Below, piece by piece: positions 61,850 to 64,000 of a stretch of 64,000 nucleotides of DNA. Under the pieces are notes generated by a model that was not told the origin of the DNA, made no database searches, and worked only from the letters and a program-made list of their open reading frames with translations. The first letter of the stretch is position 1; each line of letters opens with the position of its first letter. The translations under genes were made by a program, and so were the position numbers. Origin of the DNA: an uncultured Lachnospiraceae bacterium (GTDB lineage Bacteria; Bacillota; Clostridia; Lachnospirales; Lachnospiraceae); assembly GCA_944381405.1 (NCBI GenBank), contig CALWLA010000001.1, positions 62,001 to 126,000 of the forward strand. The letters run 5' to 3'.

Positions 61850-62035
61850 ATGAAAACGGGCGGGAGCCTGTGCTTCCGCCCGGTTATGTTCCTCTGGCCC
61901 AGAGTGCCGTCAGTTTATCAGTGACTCCCAGCCCAAGGCCAGGTGGGATCTCGCATGGACCGTTTCAGCCCTCCGCTCCAAGGCGGCCCGGCATCCGCAT
62001 CGCAAATATAGAGATTCCGTATGTCAATTTGTGGA
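61850..62035 (-). ncRNA. Candidate structured RNA with its own terminator
   Basis: This lies in the 390-base gene-free gap between cdd and the kinase. On the minus strand a GC-rich segment has a CTGGCC/GGCCAG helix closing a loop (61894-61942), with a CCGC/GCGG stem nearby. It ends in a strong terminator hairpin (61857-61882, 11 bp with one G-U pair), followed by TTTTC. No ORF fits. It does not match any riboswitch, 6S, SRP or tmRNA core that I can recall. The 5' boundary is uncertain. Confidence 0.3.
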
Positions 62036-62163
62036 AGTAAAATGTATAAACTTAACGAGCACCCCAGGTTTTCGATAATATATTAACACAAATTTTCCGC
62101 TTAGGCAACCTTCTGGCGGTATCTGGACCTCTGAAAAAGCCTTTTTTCAGGCCCTTTTCCCCT

Positions 62164-63774
62164 TTAAGCCTCCTGGCCTGCGGCATCCAGGGTAAACCAG
62201 AAGGTCACCCCTTTTTCTTCATTCTGCACGCCGCATTCCTGGCCGTGGGAATCCACGATGGCCTTCACGATACTCAGGCCGATTCCGGAACCGCCATAGG
62301 CCCGGGTCCTGGCCTTATCCACCTTAAAGAACTTGTCCCAGATCCTGGGAATATCCTCCTGGGGAATCGGTTCCCCGTCGTTGTAAACGCTGATGCGGAT
62401 CCGTTTCTGTTCCTCCAGCCTCTCCAGATGGATCACGATGTTCCGCTCTCCCTCCAGATGATTCAGAGCGTTATTGAAGTAATTGGTGATCACCTCTTCG
62501 ATCTTGAATTCGTCCGCCCAGACCGGCGCGGAGGAAAGCCCTGTTACGGTCACCTTGGCCTCCTTGTCCCGGATCACCAGCTTCTGGGTCTCCAGGATGC
62601 TCCCCACCAGCTCCGCAACGTCAAAGTAAGCGAATTCGATCTTGTCATTTCCGATCTCCAGATCGTTCAGGGAGGTCAGCTGTTTGACCATCTTGTTCAT
62701 CTTCTGGGCCTCGTCCGCGATGACGTTGCAGTAATAGCTGCGGCTTTCCGGGTCCTCCGCCATGCCCTCCGTCAGGCCTTCCGCATAGCCCTGTATCAGG
62801 GCGATGGGGGTCTTCAGCTCATGGGACACGTTGGCGATGAAATCCTTCCGCATTTCGTCGATCTTGTTTTTCTCGTCGATATCCTTCTGCAGCTCGTTGT
62901 TGGCGGTCTTGAGCTCTGCGATGGTTTTCTCCAGCTGTTCCGACATGGTATTCATGGAACGGCCCAGCACCCCGATCTCGTCCGTCTCCCGTCCCTCATA
63001 CTTGATTCCGAAATCCAATCGGGTCATCCGCTCAGAGATCTTTGCCAGATGATTGATGGGTCTGGTGATGGCGCTGGTGGTAAGATACACCAGGATGCCT
63101 CCCAGGGCCAGGATCACCGCGCCCACCATCAGCAGAAACCGGTTGGTGATGGCGACGCTGTCCCGGATCAGGGCCACCGGCATGGACATCAGGAACTGGG
63201 TCTTACCGTCCGTAAAGTAGCCCCAGCTTTCCAGATAGGCTGTGTTGGAGCGGGAATCCACCGAACGCTGGATGCAGTAGTCTGCATTCTGAAAGATGGT
63301 CTCCGGCCTCTCCTGTCTTGGGAAGTTGCTGTCTCCAAAGGGATCCCCCTGGATCTCATACTCCCTGGTTCCGTCACCCAGCAGCGCCTGCCGGTTCCGG
63401 ATGTAAAACTGCAGCTTCTGAGCCAGCCAGTTACCCTCTCTGGAGGTAGCGATGATGGCCGTTCCATTCTGGTCGATCATCACCACATTGATGTTGGAGT
63501 TATCGTTCAGCTCCCGGAAGATGGATACCACCGTGGAATCCTCTCCGGACTGCCCGAATTCGTCCTGCATCACCTCCGGCAGGGTACGGCCCGCCTTTTC
63601 CGTCTGCAGCACCACCGTATCCAGGGTGTTGTAGGCGGTCTGAAGGGTCCCCACCATCTGCCGCATATAATAAGACTCCAGAAACTGACTGTTGATCACA
63701 TACATGACGATGAGCACCAGCGCCATGATTCCGGTAAAGATCAAGGTAAATCTTGTCCTGATGGAATGCTTCAT
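62164..63774 (-). CDS. Membrane sensor histidine kinase (HAMP, HisKA, HATPase_c)
   Basis: The 536-residue protein starts MKHSIRTRFTLIFTG after GGAG. It has two membrane helices (about 9-27 and 215-237) around an extracytoplasmic sensor domain, then a HAMP linker (SAITRPINHLAKISERM). The phospho-acceptor box FIANVSHELKTPIALIQGYAEG carries the conserved histidine, and the ATPase part has YFNNALNH and GGSGIGLSIVKAIVD. It autophosphorylates in response to an unknown envelope signal. The gene for a response regulator is not adjacent within the window; the upstream partial frame does not look like one. Confidence 0.95.
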   Translation of the reverse strand: MKHSIRTRFTLIFTGIMALVLIVMYVINSQFLESYYMRQMVGTLQTAYNTLDTVVLQTEKAGRTLPEVMQDEFGQSGEDSTVVSIFRELNDNSNINVVMIDQNGTAIIATSREGNWLAQKLQFYIRNRQALLGDGTREYEIQGDPFGDSNFPRQERPETIFQNADYCIQRSVDSRSNTAYLESWGYFTDGKTQFLMSMPVALIRDSVAITNRFLLMVGAVILALGGILVYLTTSAITRPINHLAKISERMTRLDFGIKYEGRETDEIGVLGRSMNTMSEQLEKTIAELKTANNELQKDIDEKNKIDEMRKDFIANVSHELKTPIALIQGYAEGLTEGMAEDPESRSYYCNVIADEAQKMNKMVKQLTSLNDLEIGNDKIEFAYFDVAELVGSILETQKLVIRDKEAKVTVTGLSSAPVWADEFKIEEVITNYFNNALNHLEGERNIVIHLERLEEQKRIRISVYNDGEPIPQEDIPRIWDKFFKVDKARTRAYGGSGIGLSIVKAIVDSHGQECGVQNEEKGVTFWFTLDAAGQEA

Positions 63775-63846
63775 AAACCTGTTCTCCTGAACCTTCGCAG
63801 ATCGTTCTGCTCCACATTTCGCGTAACGTTTTCCTTTTGAAGATTC

Positions 63847-63852
63847 ATTATA
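63847..63852 (-). promoter_or_regulatory. Possible -10 element before the histidine kinase
   Basis: TATAAT occurs on the minus strand 73 bases before the kinase start, in the gap after the preceding stop codon. The -35 region is poor (ACAATT at 18-base spacing). Confidence 0.35.
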
Positions 63853-63888
63853 AACGCGGCATATGAATAAATTGTGTCCTTTTTGTTT

Positions 63889-64000
63889 TTATTCTTTGAG
63901 TCGCCAGGCTGTCAGCTGATACCCCTTTTTGGAATACTCTGGAAAGGTATGCTTGGTTTCGCTGTAGGCGATGTTCTGATAGCTCTGGCCTCCGGCCTCA
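63889..64000 (-). CDS. C-terminal end of an unidentified protein (partial)
   Basis: The minus-strand frame from the window edge to TAA at 63889 encodes 36 residues ending KKGYQLTAWRLKE. The codon usage looks coding, and the stop is followed at once by an AT-rich promoter-like region, which supports a real gene end. It does not resemble a response-regulator C-terminus. I do not recognise the family. Confidence 0.4.
   Translation of the reverse strand, partial: EAGGQSYQNIAYSETKHTFPEYSKKGYQLTAWRLKE

Overview
The window looks like chromosome from an anaerobic, moderately GC-rich Firmicute of class Clostridia, most likely Lachnospiraceae or a close relative. The evidence is a Gram-positive PolC replicase, strong AGGAGG ribosome sites, HrcA/CIRCE control of groESL, selenocysteine-dependent glycine-reductase genes, a fructosamine operon and an Rpn-type nuclease remnant. 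I saw no rRNA, tRNA, prophage, insertion sequence or CRISPR array. Almost every gene is on the minus strand. The two plus-strand exceptions start at 7170 and 34417.

Layout. 1-6886: oligopeptide ABC operon with two paralogous binding proteins, divergent from a class-I amidotransferase-like hydrolase (7170-7892). 7961-15331: Stickland reductase locus with two GrdX proteins, a TetR regulator, the pyruvoyl proprotein GrdE, the UGA-containing selenoprotein GrdB and two flanking transporters (YkvI-like and NSS). 15458-26242: conserved housekeeping operon pyrH-frr-uppS-cdsA-dxr-rseP-ispG-polC. 26349-33157: fructoselysine-type operon (SIS deglycase, ABC binding protein and permeases, PfkB kinase), followed by a PHP phosphatase and a GntR/UTRA regulator, with a clear promoter and operator at 33234-33288. 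33483-42142: ribosomal protein bL25, an ion permease, a 1475-residue activase/dehydratase-like iron-sulfur fusion, and groESL.

42172-58373 holds the most unusual system. It is one unbroken run of twelve overlapping or tightly spaced genes between a near-consensus promoter (58345-58373) and an intrinsic terminator (42172-42210). It encodes a Gram-positive Pel-like exopolysaccharide machine: a PelD c-di-GMP receptor fused to a degenerate SDR domain, PelE, two DUF2194 deacetylase-like proteins, PelF and PelG. It continues into a CotH-family kinase, a VTC polyphosphate-polymerase domain protein, DUF4956 and DUF4832 proteins, and two DivIVA-type scaffolds. A c-di-GMP-gated, possibly phosphate-decorated and pole- or septum-localised surface polymer is the inference.

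58602-64000: an Rpn nuclease fragment, ilvE, a coiled-coil membrane protein, cytidine deaminase, a possible structured RNA, a sensor histidine kinase and the last codons of an unidentified gene. How the parts work together: peptide uptake feeds amino acids to Stickland fermentation, the frl operon recovers amino acids and sugar from Amadori products, and the Pel-like operon builds the cell surface. These functional links are inferences from gene content.
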